Below the pieces are notes generated by a model that saw only the letters and a program-made list of their open reading frames with translations, searched no databases and was not told where the DNA came from. Positions 17,997 through 28,640 of a stretch of DNA of 64,000 nucleotides are shown piece after piece (within the stretch, counting starts at the first letter, position 1; each line of letters begins with the position of its first letter). Made by a program: the position numbers and the translations under genes. Source of the DNA: Azospirillaceae bacterium (lineage in GTDB: Bacteria; Pseudomonadota; Alphaproteobacteria; Azospirillales; Azospirillaceae); NCBI GenBank assembly GCA_031291675.1, contig JARLIO010000021.1, forward strand, positions 1-64,000. The letters are read 5' to 3'.

Positions 17997-19148
17997 ATGG
18001 CTCAGAGACCAGCTTATGACGCCGAAAAAGCGACATTGACGCTGACGGTGCACGATCAGAACCAGTTCTGGTTCGTTCTGTCGGATGGCGCATTGCCGCA
18101 GGGGGCGGAACGGCCCCGGTCGGTTGCTGCGATGCGTGAGGCCGCCAACCGCCAGGCGGTCCTGCTGGTGCGGTCGGTGTTTCTGCACAATCAAGCGGTG
18201 ATCGCGACGGGCGACAAGGCCAAGGGGCCGATTCGCCTCGAATTCCAGCCACATCTGCTGGTCAGCCGCAAGCGCGACGGCACACCCGGCCTGCGGATCG
18301 ACACCACCCTGGCCCTTGGCCCGGGCGCCGGCAAGCCGCGCCCCGCCGGTGATCCGGATCCGGAAGACACCGTGATCCCCGATATCGGCGCGTTGATTGC
18401 CGGGCTGGAGCAAACCACCCGATCGCTGGGGATGACCGATCTGTTGATCGCCGATCCGACCGGCTTGACCAGTGCCGACGAGGCCGAACGCGACGACCTG
18501 CTCCACGCCATTGTCGCCACCAAAGACCATGTCCTGACCGAACTCGCGGGCCTTGGCGCCGTTCTGGCGCAGCGCAACACCGGATCGCGCGAGACATGGC
18601 TGACCTGCATCTCAGGTGCGGTCTCGGCGACGCTCGAGGCGATGATCGCCTTCGACGATTTCGCCGATCATGTCCGCGAGGACAAGATCAACGAATTGAA
18701 TGCGCTGCGCCACGCGATCGAAGGTTATTTCTACCGGCTGGATCCCACGACCGACGCGGCCGCCTGCACCGCGTTTTCCCGGGGGATCAATACGCTGATT
18801 CTGGAAGAACACCGCGGCAGCCTGACCCGGAACAAGGTACACATCGAATCGCGCATCGAAGGAACCTACAGCGATATTATCGCAACACTGCAGAGGGTCC
18901 TGGCCACAAACAGCACGATCTCTTTCCTGCCCCGGCCTTTTCTTAGCCCGGCGGAAGGATTTTATACAAAATTCGTGTTCAATATGCTGCACATGGTGAT
19001 GGCGGTCCAGAATGGCGGCCTGTCGATCCGGCTTGAGACAAAGGCGCACAACCAGCTTCATCGCGACTTTCACGGCTGGAACCAGATTCGCCCCCCTTGC
19101 GTGCATATCACGGATCGCCGTAGTTATGAGGCGCTGCAACGGCGCTGA
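17997..19148 (+). CDS. Uncharacterised protein, 383 aa
   Basis: Function not recognised. It is soluble, with no signal peptide or membrane helix. The first 100 residues look beta-rich (KATLTLTVHDQNQFWFVLSD, PIRLEFQPHLLVSRK), the middle is helical and acidic (IPDIGALIAGLEQTTRSLG, EAERDDLLHAIVATKDHVL), and the C-terminal part is helical (FNMLHMVMAVQNGGLSIRL). GTG at 17973 and ATG at 17979 are alternative starts; none has a good ribosome binding site. It lies between fliP and a methyltransferase and could be a motility accessory protein, but that is inference from position only. Confidence 0.65.
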   Translation: MAQRPAYDAEKATLTLTVHDQNQFWFVLSDGALPQGAERPRSVAAMREAANRQAVLLVRSVFLHNQAVIATGDKAKGPIRLEFQPHLLVSRKRDGTPGLRIDTTLALGPGAGKPRPAGDPDPEDTVIPDIGALIAGLEQTTRSLGMTDLLIADPTGLTSADEAERDDLLHAIVATKDHVLTELAGLGAVLAQRNTGSRETWLTCISGAVSATLEAMIAFDDFADHVREDKINELNALRHAIEGYFYRLDPTTDAAACTAFSRGINTLILEEHRGSLTRNKVHIESRIEGTYSDIIATLQRVLATNSTISFLPRPFLSPAEGFYTKFVFNMLHMVMAVQNGGLSIRLETKAHNQLHRDFHGWNQIRPPCVHITDRRSYEALQRR

Positions 19149-19189
19149 TGCCGGCCGATCGGCCCCCCTGATCCCGGGAGAAGCCCGCG

Positions 19190-19951
19190 ATGACTCTTGC
19201 GACCAATCCGTCGCCCATTCCTTGCAAGATCTGCGGACGGGAGTCACCGCTCTTCTCCGTCCATGATTTCACCAAAAGCTGTCTCGAGGCCAATGGCACA
19301 AAGCTTCCGCTCTCCGGCATTCCAATTTATTATCGACAATGTCGCCAATGCGGGTTCATTTTTACCGATGCCTTCGATGATTGGTCGAAGGATGAGTTTT
19401 CAACACACATCTACAACAGCGACTATGCGATCGTCGATCCGGACGTGACCGGACTTCGCCCGAAAAACAACGCGGTGATGATCAACGGCGCCTTCGGAAA
19501 GCAGAAAGACGCGATCCGGGTTCTTGATTACGGTGGTGGCAACGGTGATTTGGCCGTGGCGCTGCGCTCTTGTGGCTTCAGCGTCGAAACCTATGACCCA
19601 TTTTCGCAATTTTCCGAGAAGCCGAGCGGCGCCTTCAATCTCATCACCGCCTTCGAAGTCTTCGAACATTCCCTGTCGCCGCACGACCTTCTCGACGACA
19701 TTTCCTCATACCACCCGGTCGACGCGCTCGTGCTGTTTTCGACGCTCGTGACCGAGGCCGACCCCGTCAATATCGCGCGTAATTCCTGGTACGTCGCACC
19801 CCGAAACGGCCACGTTTCGATCTACGCACGGTCATCGCTGAATTTATTATTTTCACAACATGGCTATCAATGGCTCTCGGCATCCGGGGACACGCATATC
19901 CATATCGCCTTCATGAGGCTTCCGGCGTTCGCGTCGCATTTGTTCGCTTGA
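19190..19951 (+). CDS. Zinc-ribbon class I SAM-dependent methyltransferase
   Basis: 253 aa. The N-terminal zinc ribbon has two Cys pairs (PCKICGRESP and YRQCRQCGFIF). A Rossmann methyltransferase follows with motif I VLDYGGGNGDLAVALRSCGF about residues 110-130, then LITAFEVFEHSLSPHDLLDD. This arrangement occurs in methyltransferases of carbohydrate and secondary metabolism, often encoded in surface-polysaccharide loci. GGGAGAAG lies 7 bp before the ATG. Codon choice is slightly less GC-biased than its neighbours, and it is 41 bp after the preceding unknown gene. Substrate unknown. Confidence 0.75.
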   Translation: MTLATNPSPIPCKICGRESPLFSVHDFTKSCLEANGTKLPLSGIPIYYRQCRQCGFIFTDAFDDWSKDEFSTHIYNSDYAIVDPDVTGLRPKNNAVMINGAFGKQKDAIRVLDYGGGNGDLAVALRSCGFSVETYDPFSQFSEKPSGAFNLITAFEVFEHSLSPHDLLDDISSYHPVDALVLFSTLVTEADPVNIARNSWYVAPRNGHVSIYARSSLNLLFSQHGYQWLSASGDTHIHIAFMRLPAFASHLFA

Positions 19952-20190
19952 GCGCTGCCGCGGACCGGGCGGCACGAATGGGGGGGCGGTCATGTGTCGA
20001 TCGTCCGCCGGTTCCCATGGCAACGACGGCCCGACGACGCTATATAGAGCAGACGGCGATCGCGAAACGCGATGCGGGCCGGGTTTTCATTGCGGCCCGG
20101 CTCCAGACGCCGCCACGGGTTGACATTCGCTGTTGACGTCAGCGGCGGTGTCACGAAACCCGCGTGCCCACGATTATTTCCAGGAGCAAG

Positions 20191-20571
20191 ATGAACAGTT
20201 TTAAGAATGCCGGTTTTGCCGATCGCTTGACCGCCGCCGCCGCCGCCCGAAAAGCCCTGATCGAAAAATTCCGCGCCCAGCCCGACGCCAACGACCCGGC
20301 GGTGATCGCACGAGAGGCCGAGCGTCAAGCCATTCGCGCCGCCCGCGAAGAACGCGCCGCCAAGGCACAATTGGCGCGCGCGGCACAGTTGCGCGCCGCC
20401 CAGGAGGCAAAGGCGGCACAGGAGGCCGAGCGTCTCGCCCGTGAGGCCGAGGAAGCCCTCCAAGCCGAACTGCGCTACGCCGAACAGGTCGCGGCTGACG
20501 CGGCCCATGAAGCCGAGCGCAAGGCCGCGCGTGATGCCCGCTATGCGGCGCGCAAGGCGGCCCGCCGCTAA
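20191..20571 (+). CDS. DUF6481-type Ala/Arg/Glu-rich helical protein
   Basis: 126 aa. The N-terminus MNSFKNAGFADRLTAAAAAR is followed by a long charged helix built almost entirely of Ala, Glu, Arg and Lys (REERAAKAQLARAAQLRAAQ and similar) and a basic C-terminus ARDARYAARKAARR. This matches the small alphaproteobacterial family I know as DUF6481, function unknown; a cold-shock or nucleic-acid-associated role has no support from sequence alone. The ATG at 20191 follows CAGGAG; an in-frame ATG at 20164 is less likely. Ends directly before a three-hairpin structure. Confidence 0.7.
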   Translation: MNSFKNAGFADRLTAAAAARKALIEKFRAQPDANDPAVIAREAERQAIRAAREERAAKAQLARAAQLRAAQEAKAAQEAERLAREAEEALQAELRYAEQVAADAAHEAERKAARDARYAARKAARR

Positions 20572-20646
20572 AGCTGTTTTTGGTCCAACGGGATCAGAAA
20601 CAGCGCTGAGAGTTTCGACTCTAACAGACCTTGGCCGGTCTGTTAG
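20572..20646. repeat. Three tandem hairpins including a dispersed-repeat copy
   Basis: Directly after the DUF6481-type stop codon come three stems. First, AGCTGTTT...AAACAGC (20572-20604) has the central TCCAACG loop and is about 28/33 identical to the repeat at 53595. Second, AGAGT-TTCG-ACTCT has a TTCG tetraloop. Third, CTAACAGACC (20621-20630) / GGTCTGTTAG (20637-20646) is a 10-bp perfect stem. They lie between convergent genes and probably terminate transcription in both directions. Confidence 0.65.
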
Positions 20647-20734
20647 GCCGTAACCCTTGCTCATGCTTTCATTTTGTGTTCCGGCCCCGACGCCGTGCGG
20701 CGACGGGAGCCGAACGCCGGATCGGCGGCCGGGC

Positions 20735-21949
<1,215 letters not shown>

Positions 21950-22007
21950 CGAGCCTGATCATGGTGCAACTCGATAATCTTTCGCCTCCTTTTCAAGGAC
22001 GCTCACG

Positions 22008-23351
22008 ATGAACAAGTCCCTGCTCATCGCGGCCGCGGCCGCGCTGCTTTCGTTGTCGTCCGCGGCACAGGCTGCCGACAGGACCAAAGTTGATTTCTGG
22101 TTTGGCCTTTCCGGCGACCTGGAAAAGCGTGTTCAGGACGTCTGCGGTCGCTTCAATGCGGCCCAGAGTGATTACGAGGTGGTCTGCACCAGCCAGGGCA
22201 ACTACGACGCCGCGATCCAGAACACGATCGCCGCGTTCCGTGCCGGCAAGCAACCGACCATCGTCCAGGTTTACGACGTCGGCACCGCAACGATGATGCT
22301 GTCGGGCGCCTATTACCCGGCCGACAAGCTGATGGCGGAAAACGGCTACAAGATCGACTGGAATGACTATTTCCCGGGAATTTCCAGCTATTATGCCACC
22401 TCGAAGGGCGAGATGTACTCCTTCCCCTTCAATTCCTCGACCGCATTGCTCTATTGGAACAAGGGTGCCTTCGCCAAAATCGGCAAGACCGCAGCGCCGC
22501 AGACCTGGGAAGAGGCCGCGGCTGATGCCCGGGCGCTGAAGGATGCCGGCTACGACTGTCCGATCGCGATCAATATCTCCGCCAATGAGAGCTGGCAGTT
22601 GCTCGAACAGTTCTCGGCGATCCACGGCCAGCCGATCGCGACCCGCAACAACGGCTATGACGGGCTCGACGCCGAGCTGCTGTTCAACAAGACCAAATTC
22701 GTCGACTATATCAAGGATCTCAAGGCCTGGTACGACGCCGGACTGGTCAAGATCAAGGCCAAGGAGATGGGCCAGGACATGGTCCAGGCCTTTGCCAGCG
22801 GCGAGTGCCAGATGATCATGACCTCGGTCGGCGATCATGGCACCGTGACCCGGACCGCCAAGGACGATCTGAGCTGGGACGTCGCGCCGCTGCCGGTCTA
22901 TGCCGGGACCCACCGGATGAACAGCCTGGTCGGTGGTGCCTCGCTGTGGGTCCTGACCGGCAAGAGCAAGGACGAGTACAAGGCCGCCGCCGCCTTCCTC
23001 GCCTTCATTGCCAAACCGGAAAGCGAGCTGTTCTGGTCGACCGTCACCGGCTATATCCCGGTCACCAACACCGGCTTCACCTATATGAAAGAGCAGGGTT
23101 TCTACGACAAGACGCCGTTCAAGGGCCGGGAGGCGGCGATCGCCAGCCTGACGGCATCGCCGCCGTCGCCAATCACCCGTGGCATCCGTCTGGGTGGTTT
23201 CACCCAGATCCGCGCCGAGGTCGGCAACGGCCTGCAGGAAATCTTCGCCGGCAAGACCGATGTTCAGACCGCGATCGATGGCATGGTCAGCCGTGGCAAC
23301 GTGATCCTGCGCCGCTTTGAAGCCACCTATAAGGGCAAGCAGCTGCCCTGA
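22008..23351 (+). CDS. ugpB: Glycerol-3-phosphate ABC transporter, periplasmic binding protein UgpB
   Basis: 447-aa periplasmic solute-binding protein for sn-glycerol 3-phosphate. The signal peptide is MNKSLLIAAAAALLSLSSAA, with cleavage probably after AQA. UgpB-specific segments are visible: FRAGKQPTIVQVYDVGTATM, SFPFNSSTALLYWNKGAF, ATRNNGYDGLDAELLFNK, VGGASLWVLTGKSK and SPITRGIRLGGFTQIR. CAAGGA lies 8 bp before the ATG. First gene of ugpBAEC. A Pho-box-like array upstream suggests induction by phosphate starvation. Confidence 0.93.
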   Translation: MNKSLLIAAAAALLSLSSAAQAADRTKVDFWFGLSGDLEKRVQDVCGRFNAAQSDYEVVCTSQGNYDAAIQNTIAAFRAGKQPTIVQVYDVGTATMMLSGAYYPADKLMAENGYKIDWNDYFPGISSYYATSKGEMYSFPFNSSTALLYWNKGAFAKIGKTAAPQTWEEAAADARALKDAGYDCPIAINISANESWQLLEQFSAIHGQPIATRNNGYDGLDAELLFNKTKFVDYIKDLKAWYDAGLVKIKAKEMGQDMVQAFASGECQMIMTSVGDHGTVTRTAKDDLSWDVAPLPVYAGTHRMNSLVGGASLWVLTGKSKDEYKAAAAFLAFIAKPESELFWSTVTGYIPVTNTGFTYMKEQGFYDKTPFKGREAAIASLTASPPSPITRGIRLGGFTQIRAEVGNGLQEIFAGKTDVQTAIDGMVSRGNVILRRFEATYKGKQLP

Positions 23352-23446
23352 CGAGGCGGCTTACCCCCTTGCATCGGCGGGGGCAGTCCGGGGCGGTTCC
23401 CGGGCCGCCCTGGATCGTTCCCACACCGCGATAGCGAAGCGACGGC

Positions 23447-24331
23447 ATGGAAAAACGTGCGACTTTCGGGTCCTGGTGGATCGGGATCGCCTTCGCGGTC
23501 CCGCAGGTGATTCTGATCTTCACCTTTTTCTATTGGCCGGCCGGCGAGGCGATCTATTGGTCGCTGACCCTGCAGCAGCCCTGGGGTGGCGGCAATATCT
23601 GGGTCGGGCTCGACAATTTCCGCCAGATCCTCGACGATCCGATCTATTGGGCCTCGGTGCTGCGCAGCGTGGTCTTCGCGGTCGCCTCGACCGGCCTGGC
23701 CATGGGCGGCGCCTTGATCCTGGCCGTGTTCGTCGACCGCGAATGCACCGGATCGCGGCTTTATCGCGTCGTGCTGATCTGGCCCTACGGGATCGCGGCC
23801 CCGGCACTCGGTTTGGCGTTTCGCTTCCTGATGGCGCCCGAGGCGGGATTTCTGGCCTTCCTCAACCAGATCGCACCGGGTCTCTGGGACCCCGGGCTCA
23901 ACGGCACCGATGCGATGATCGAGATCATCGTCGCCTTCTCGTGGAAATATGTCGGCTATGACTTCATCTTTTTCCTGTCAGCGCTCCAGGCGATCCCCCG
24001 GGCCCAGATCGAGGCGGCCGCGCTCGACGGTGCCGGCTGGCTGCGCCGGCTGCGCGACATCCAACTGCCCCTGCTGACACCGACCGTCTTCTTCCTGCTG
24101 GTCATCGATCTTACCGAGAGCTTCCAGGACAGCTTCGGCATCGTCGACATCATGACCGCGGGCGGACCGGCGCGGGCGACGGAGCTGATGGTCTACAAGA
24201 TTTATTTCGACGGTTTCCGCGGCTTCGATTATTCCGGTGCCGCCGCCCAGAGCATCATTCTGATGGTCCTGATCATGCTGCTGACCGTACTGCAATTCCG
24301 CTTCATCGAGCGGCGGGTGCATTATAAATGA
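23447..24331 (+). CDS. ugpA: Glycerol-3-phosphate ABC transporter permease UgpA
   Basis: 294-aa inner-membrane permease of the CUT1 group with six predicted helices (first about residues 15-35). The cytoplasmic EAA loop that contacts the ATPase reads RAQIEAAALDGAGWLRRLRD followed by IQLPLLTP. It forms a heterodimer with the product of the next permease gene. It lies 95 bp after ugpB and 49 bp before the ugpE start chosen here. Confidence 0.92.
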   Translation: MEKRATFGSWWIGIAFAVPQVILIFTFFYWPAGEAIYWSLTLQQPWGGGNIWVGLDNFRQILDDPIYWASVLRSVVFAVASTGLAMGGALILAVFVDRECTGSRLYRVVLIWPYGIAAPALGLAFRFLMAPEAGFLAFLNQIAPGLWDPGLNGTDAMIEIIVAFSWKYVGYDFIFFLSALQAIPRAQIEAAALDGAGWLRRLRDIQLPLLTPTVFFLLVIDLTESFQDSFGIVDIMTAGGPARATELMVYKIYFDGFRGFDYSGAAAQSIILMVLIMLLTVLQFRFIERRVHYK

Positions 24332-24380
24332 ACACACCGATGACCGGGGCATGCCCCCTTGCTCCCAGGCCGAGGCCGGC

Positions 24381-25295
24381 ATGATCGAACGAACGCCGAT
24401 CCTCAATCTGGTCACCCAGCTCGTGTTGTTTGTCGGCCTGGTGGTGGCGCTGGCGCCCTTCGTTTTCGTTGCGATCGCGGCAACGCACGACCTGCGTGAC
24501 GTCAATCTGGTGCCAATGCCACTGCTCCCGGGCCACAATTTTATCGACAATCTGGCCACGGCATGGCATCGCGCCGGCCTGGGGCCGAAGCTGGTCAACA
24601 GCCTGATTTTCGCCGGGGGGGTCGCGATCGGCAAAGTCGTTGTCTCGGCCTTCACCGCCTATGCGATCGTATTTTTTCGCTTTCCGGGGCGGCAATTGCT
24701 GTTCTGGTCGATCTTCGTCACGCTGATGCTGCCGCTTGAAGTGCGCATCGTGCCGACCTATGCCGTCGCCGCCAATGTCCTGGGCCCCTATCAGGCCATT
24801 CTCGATATCACCGGGATCACCAGCCTGGTTGAGGCCCTGTCGGGGATCCGGCTCGACCTGCAATTCGGCCTGCTGAATTCCTATCCCGGCCTGATCCTGC
24901 CGCTGGTCGCGACCGCGACCGGGACCTTCCTGTATCGCCAGTTCTTTCTGACCCTGCCCGATGAGCTGGTCGAGGCGGCGAAGATGGACGGGGCCGGACC
25001 GATCCGATTTTTCTTCGACATCGTCCTGCCCTTGTCGCGTAACAATATCGCGGCGCTGGCGACAATCATGTTTCTTTGGGCCTGGAATCAGTATCTCTGG
25101 CCCCTGCTGGTGACCACCGAGCCCGAGCACGCCACCGCGGTCACCGCGCTGAAATCCCTGATCCCCAACGAGGGCGGCATCCCCGAATGGAACGTCGCCA
25201 TGGCCGGAACCTTGATTGTCATGCTGCCGACACTGATTGTGGTGATCGTGATGCAGCGCTGGTTCGTCCGCGGCCTGATCGCATCCGAAAAATAA
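24381..25295 (+). CDS. ugpE: Glycerol-3-phosphate ABC transporter permease UgpE
   Basis: 304-aa permease partner of UgpA with six predicted membrane helices and the EAA loop [20 protein letters not shown] followed by IVLPLSRN. The ATG at 24381 has GAGG six bases upstream; an in-frame ATG at 24351 is an alternative with no ribosome binding site. E. coli UgpE is 281 aa, so the true start could be slightly further in. Third gene of the ugp operon. Confidence 0.9.
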   Translation: MIERTPILNLVTQLVLFVGLVVALAPFVFVAIAATHDLRDVNLVPMPLLPGHNFIDNLATAWHRAGLGPKLVNSLIFAGGVAIGKVVVSAFTAYAIVFFRFPGRQLLFWSIFVTLMLPLEVRIVPTYAVAANVLGPYQAILDITGITSLVEALSGIRLDLQFGLLNSYPGLILPLVATATGTFLYRQFFLTLPDELVEAAKMDGAGPIRFFFDIVLPLSRNNIAALATIMFLWAWNQYLWPLLVTTEPEHATAVTALKSLIPNEGGIPEWNVAMAGTLIVMLPTLIVVIVMQRWFVRGLIASEK

Positions 25296-25312
25296 AGGCG
25301 AGCTTGCAAGCC

Positions 25313-26404
25313 ATGGCTGAAATTTCCCTGCGCCACGTCGCGAAATCCTACGGCAGGACACCCGTGGTTCATGCCATCGACCTTGAGGTCGCTGCCGGCG
25401 AATTCATCGTGATTCTGGGGCCATCGGGTTGCGGCAAATCAACCCTGCTGCGCATGATCGCGGGTCTGGAGGCCATCACCGCCGGTGAAATCGCGATCGG
25501 CGGCCGGGTCGTCAATGATCTGGAACCGCGCGAGCGGGGCTGCGCCATGGTGTTCCAGAACTATGCCCTGTATCCGCATATGACCGTCGCCGACAATATC
25601 GGCTATGCCCTCAAGGTCGCCGGGGTGGCGAAAGCGGAACGGCTCGCCCGGATCGAAAAGGTCGCGGATGCGCTCGGGCTGCGCGACTTGCTGGGGCGCC
25701 GGCCGGCGCAGCTTTCCGGCGGCCAGCGCCAGCGTGTCGCCATGGGGCGCGCGATGATCCGCGAACCCGCCGTGTTCCTGTTCGACGAACCGCTGTCGAA
25801 CCTCGATGCCGAATTGCGCGTCCGGATGCGCGTCGAGATCCGCAAATTGCACGACCGGCTTGGCGCCACCTCGATCTTCGTGACCCATGACCAGGTCGAG
25901 GCGATGACCCTGGCCGATCGGATCGTCGTGCTCCATGGCGGGCGGGTCGAACAGATTGGCACGCCGTACGCGATCTATCATCAACCGGCCAGCCATTTCG
26001 TGGCCGGCTTCATCGGTTCACCGGCGATGAACCGCCTTGATGGCCGGGTCGGCCCGGCGGCGACGGTTGTCTTCGCCGACGGCACCACGATCGCCGTGCC
26101 GGATCTCGACCTGCCCGAGGGCCAGGCGGTGACGCTGGGGATCCGACCAGAGGATCTGCGTGTCGGTTCCGAGGCGCCCGAGGATGGCATCCGTCATCGG
26201 CTCGCCATCGATTTCGTCGAACATCTGGGCCCGGCGGCGCTGGTCCATGGCCGCTTCGCCGGCCATGATTTCGTCGCCTCGGTGCCGCGCCATATCGCGT
26301 TCACGGTGGTGGAGGGCCTGACCTTCACGATGCCAGTCGAAACGATGCATCTGTTTGACAGCACGACAGGCCGCCGCATCGGCATCGACGCCGCGAGGGA
26401 ATGA
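25313..26404 (+). CDS. ugpC: Glycerol-3-phosphate ABC transporter ATPase UgpC
   Basis: 363-aa ATPase energising UgpAE. Walker A is GPSGCGKST (about residues 37-45), the signature is [14 protein letters not shown], and Walker B is [16 protein letters not shown] with the switch His in [17 protein letters not shown]. The C-terminal TOBE-type domain from about residue 240 contains [11 protein letters not shown]. It begins 17 bp after ugpE and ends the operon; no ugpQ phosphodiesterase follows. The product converges on the tail-like module with 47 bp between. Confidence 0.94.
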   Translation: MAEISLRHVAKSYGRTPVVHAIDLEVAAGEFIVILGPSGCGKSTLLRMIAGLEAITAGEIAIGGRVVNDLEPRERGCAMVFQNYALYPHMTVADNIGYALKVAGVAKAERLARIEKVADALGLRDLLGRRPAQLSGGQRQRVAMGRAMIREPAVFLFDEPLSNLDAELRVRMRVEIRKLHDRLGATSIFVTHDQVEAMTLADRIVVLHGGRVEQIGTPYAIYHQPASHFVAGFIGSPAMNRLDGRVGPAATVVFADGTTIAVPDLDLPEGQAVTLGIRPEDLRVGSEAPEDGIRHRLAIDFVEHLGPAALVHGRFAGHDFVASVPRHIAFTVVEGLTFTMPVETMHLFDSTTGRRIGIDAARE

Positions 26405-26451
26405 TCCCGACCGGTCCGGTCTGTTTGGCCGAATGGCGAACTCAGCCGCTG

Positions 26452-27210
26452 TCAATTCAGATCGATTGTCGGTGCCTTGACCGCAAAGGGCTGATCACAC
26501 TCGATCGTCATGGCGCCGCTGCTATGCACCGTGGTGCCCTGGCCGCCCGAGAGGCTCAGCCCGCCGCCCGCGGCCAGCGTCATATTGCCGCCTGACGTCA
26601 AAGCCAAATCCGCCGGTGTCGCGACCGCAACCGACCCCTGGATCTGAGCGGTCAAGGTCCCGCCACTGGTCAGTGTCGTGTTGCCGCCGGGCTGGATCAC
26701 CAGCGTGAAGCCAGCCGTCACCACGGTAATCTGCGGTGCCGGGGCCGCGGCAATCTGCCAGTTCCCGTCTGCCGCCAACGGCGCCAGATCCTGATGGGCC
26801 CCCGACCCGATCCGCAAATAGGCGCCACCGGGATGGTTTGCCTCGATCGAACCATCGGGGGCGATTGTGGCATAGGCCCCGGTGGCGTGGCGATAGATCG
26901 CCCGATCCTGCTCGGCAAACGACATCTGGCTGCCCTGTGGCGAGACGAAACCCAGCACCAGGGGCCGGGTGTGGTCGATGAAGCCGCAGACGGCGAGCAG
27001 CGACCGGGCCCCGGCCGCCGCCAGACCACCACTGGCCCCCTCGCTGACCGGGGCCTTGACGCTCGGTACCGCCCAAATGCCGCCATCGGAATGGGCCATG
27101 CCCGATGACACCGGGACTTCGGCGGCGTGCCAGCCGTCGTCGGTGAACACCAGATCCAGCGTGCGCCGATCCGGGTGAACCGCCACCACCTGTGCGATGC
27201 GGAGCATCAT
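26452..27210 (-). CDS. Tail spike / baseplate assembly protein V-like
   Basis: 252 aa. The N-terminal OB-fold-like part (MLRIAQVVAVHPDRRTLDLV, ALLAVCGFIDHTRPLVLGFV without catalytic residues) is followed from about residue 150 by a repetitive, Gly/Thr/Ser-rich beta-helical tail (QPGGNTTLTSGGTLTAQI, ALTSGGNMTLAAGGGLSLSG). This is the build of gpV/gp5-type membrane-puncturing spikes of contractile tails. Its ATG overlaps the stop of the upstream hub gene. It is the last gene of the module; the wedge genes (W, J, I) that normally follow a V gene are absent and the ugp operon abuts instead. Confidence 0.75.
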   Translation of the reverse strand: MMLRIAQVVAVHPDRRTLDLVFTDDGWHAAEVPVSSGMAHSDGGIWAVPSVKAPVSEGASGGLAAAGARSLLAVCGFIDHTRPLVLGFVSPQGSQMSFAEQDRAIYRHATGAYATIAPDGSIEANHPGGAYLRIGSGAHQDLAPLAADGNWQIAAAPAPQITVVTAGFTLVIQPGGNTTLTSGGTLTAQIQGSVAVATPADLALTSGGNMTLAAGGGLSLSGGQGTTVHSSGAMTIECDQPFAVKAPTIDLN

Positions 27211-28640
27211 CGGGAATAGGGTCCCCTCATTCCTTCCAGCAGATAAGGACTGCCGGGCATCTTGTTGCGTGTCAGGAATCCGGTGCCGCGGATCAGGATC
27301 GCGGTACTGATCCAGCCCTGCAGCGGCGACAGGCTGTGATTGACCCGCGTCATGTAAGCGCTGGCGACGACCCCGCCGCGGGTCAGGCGCAGATATTGCC
27401 CGGGCTTGAGCGCTTCGGAGCCTTTCAGGACGGCGCGCCCCTCCTCGAACACCGCATTGTCGCGGTTCATGTCGCGCAACTGGGTTGCCCGCTTCTTGTG
27501 CCATGGGGGAAACTGGTTCAACGCCGAGACCCGGCGGTCTGCCGGTTGACTGGCGGGCATGACACTGACCGCGGGCGGCAACAACCGGCTGAAGGCCCGC
27601 ATCTCACGGGTGCCGTACAAGGCCTGCAGGCTGTTGGCATAGTCCAGATCCAGCGGATAGGCATCGTTCAGTGCGGCATTGCCGGCCCACCAGGCGGTAT
27701 CGGGCGCCGAATCGCCGGGCGGGACCCAGTAGAAATTGGCGACCCGGTCATCGCCATGCCAAAGCCTGAGCCTGACAACGTCACTGTCGCTGATGTCGAT
27801 GGTTCCCGGGTCGGTCGCCCCGTCAATCACGAAACTGTCATCCTGCGCGGATCGAAAGGGCGCCGGGCGGAAGCGGACCACGGGCCCGGTTTCGCTATCT
27901 TCGATGAACCACTCGTTCCACGGCCGATCGGCAAAAGCCGTCGCGATGTCAAACAGGCTGCCGGTCGCGCTGGCCAGTCGGATATTGCTGACCAGACCCT
28001 CGCTGACCTGGGCGTCGACGGTAAAGGGCTTGATGCCGCTGCCGCCGACCGCGGCCAGCGCCTGGACCTTGGGGTTGACGACATTTTCAATCAGCAGCGA
28101 CATGAATTGGCTCACGGGCCAAGTCACGGTGGGCATGCCGGTCGTCGCCTGGAGCTGGAAGGTCTCAAGATAGGGCTGTTCCAGCACAGTCATCAGTTGC
28201 GAGACGATGCGGTGGATCTGCATCAGCTTGCCAGCGTCATGACCGGTGATCGACACGATGCGCCGCGGCGCGCCATTGTTCCCCGCCTCCTCGCTGCGCT
28301 CGACGCGCGAGACAAAGCCGCGCATGATCAAGGGCAATTTCTGGCTGGCATACAAATGCGGCTCGCGTGCCGCCCTGATTTCGATGACGTCCATGGCCTC
28401 GACACCGGCATAGACGCTGTCCGCGAGGTCCGGACGGATCTTGTCCGCGAAACTCACGGTGAAGGCGCCACAGGGTTCATCGATGCTCTTGGTGATCGTG
28501 ACCGATCCGCCGGATCCCAGATAGGGCGTCAGGTCGACAAGCCGCGCCGCCTTGGCATAGCGCCGGGCCACACCGTCCTCGCGGTCGACGGCCTTTACCA
28601 GCAAGATCTGACAGGTCGGCCTGTAAGTCGACACCGTCAT
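27207..28640 (-). CDS. Tail hub-like protein (gpD/gp27/Mu gp44 position)
   Basis: 477 aa, soluble. The start MTVSTYRPTCQILLVKAVDR and the LTPYLGSGGSVTITKSIDEP segment look like the first domain of tail-hub proteins. A WPVSQFMSLLIENVVNP region, GSLFDIATAFADRPWNEWFI and a late ALKPGQYLRLTRGGVVASAY domain fit the repeated beta domains of hubs. It is placed between the 999-aa protein and the spike gene, the order tape measure-hub-spike seen in Mu-like tails. Both ends overlap neighbours by 4 bp. Assignment rests on order plus weak resemblance. Confidence 0.65.
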   Translation of the reverse strand: MTVSTYRPTCQILLVKAVDREDGVARRYAKAARLVDLTPYLGSGGSVTITKSIDEPCGAFTVSFADKIRPDLADSVYAGVEAMDVIEIRAAREPHLYASQKLPLIMRGFVSRVERSEEAGNNGAPRRIVSITGHDAGKLMQIHRIVSQLMTVLEQPYLETFQLQATTGMPTVTWPVSQFMSLLIENVVNPKVQALAAVGGSGIKPFTVDAQVSEGLVSNIRLASATGSLFDIATAFADRPWNEWFIEDSETGPVVRFRPAPFRSAQDDSFVIDGATDPGTIDISDSDVVRLRLWHGDDRVANFYWVPPGDSAPDTAWWAGNAALNDAYPLDLDYANSLQALYGTREMRAFSRLLPPAVSVMPASQPADRRVSALNQFPPWHKKRATQLRDMNRDNAVFEEGRAVLKGSEALKPGQYLRLTRGGVVASAYMTRVNHSLSPLQGWISTAILIRGTGFLTRNKMPGSPYLLEGMRGPYSR

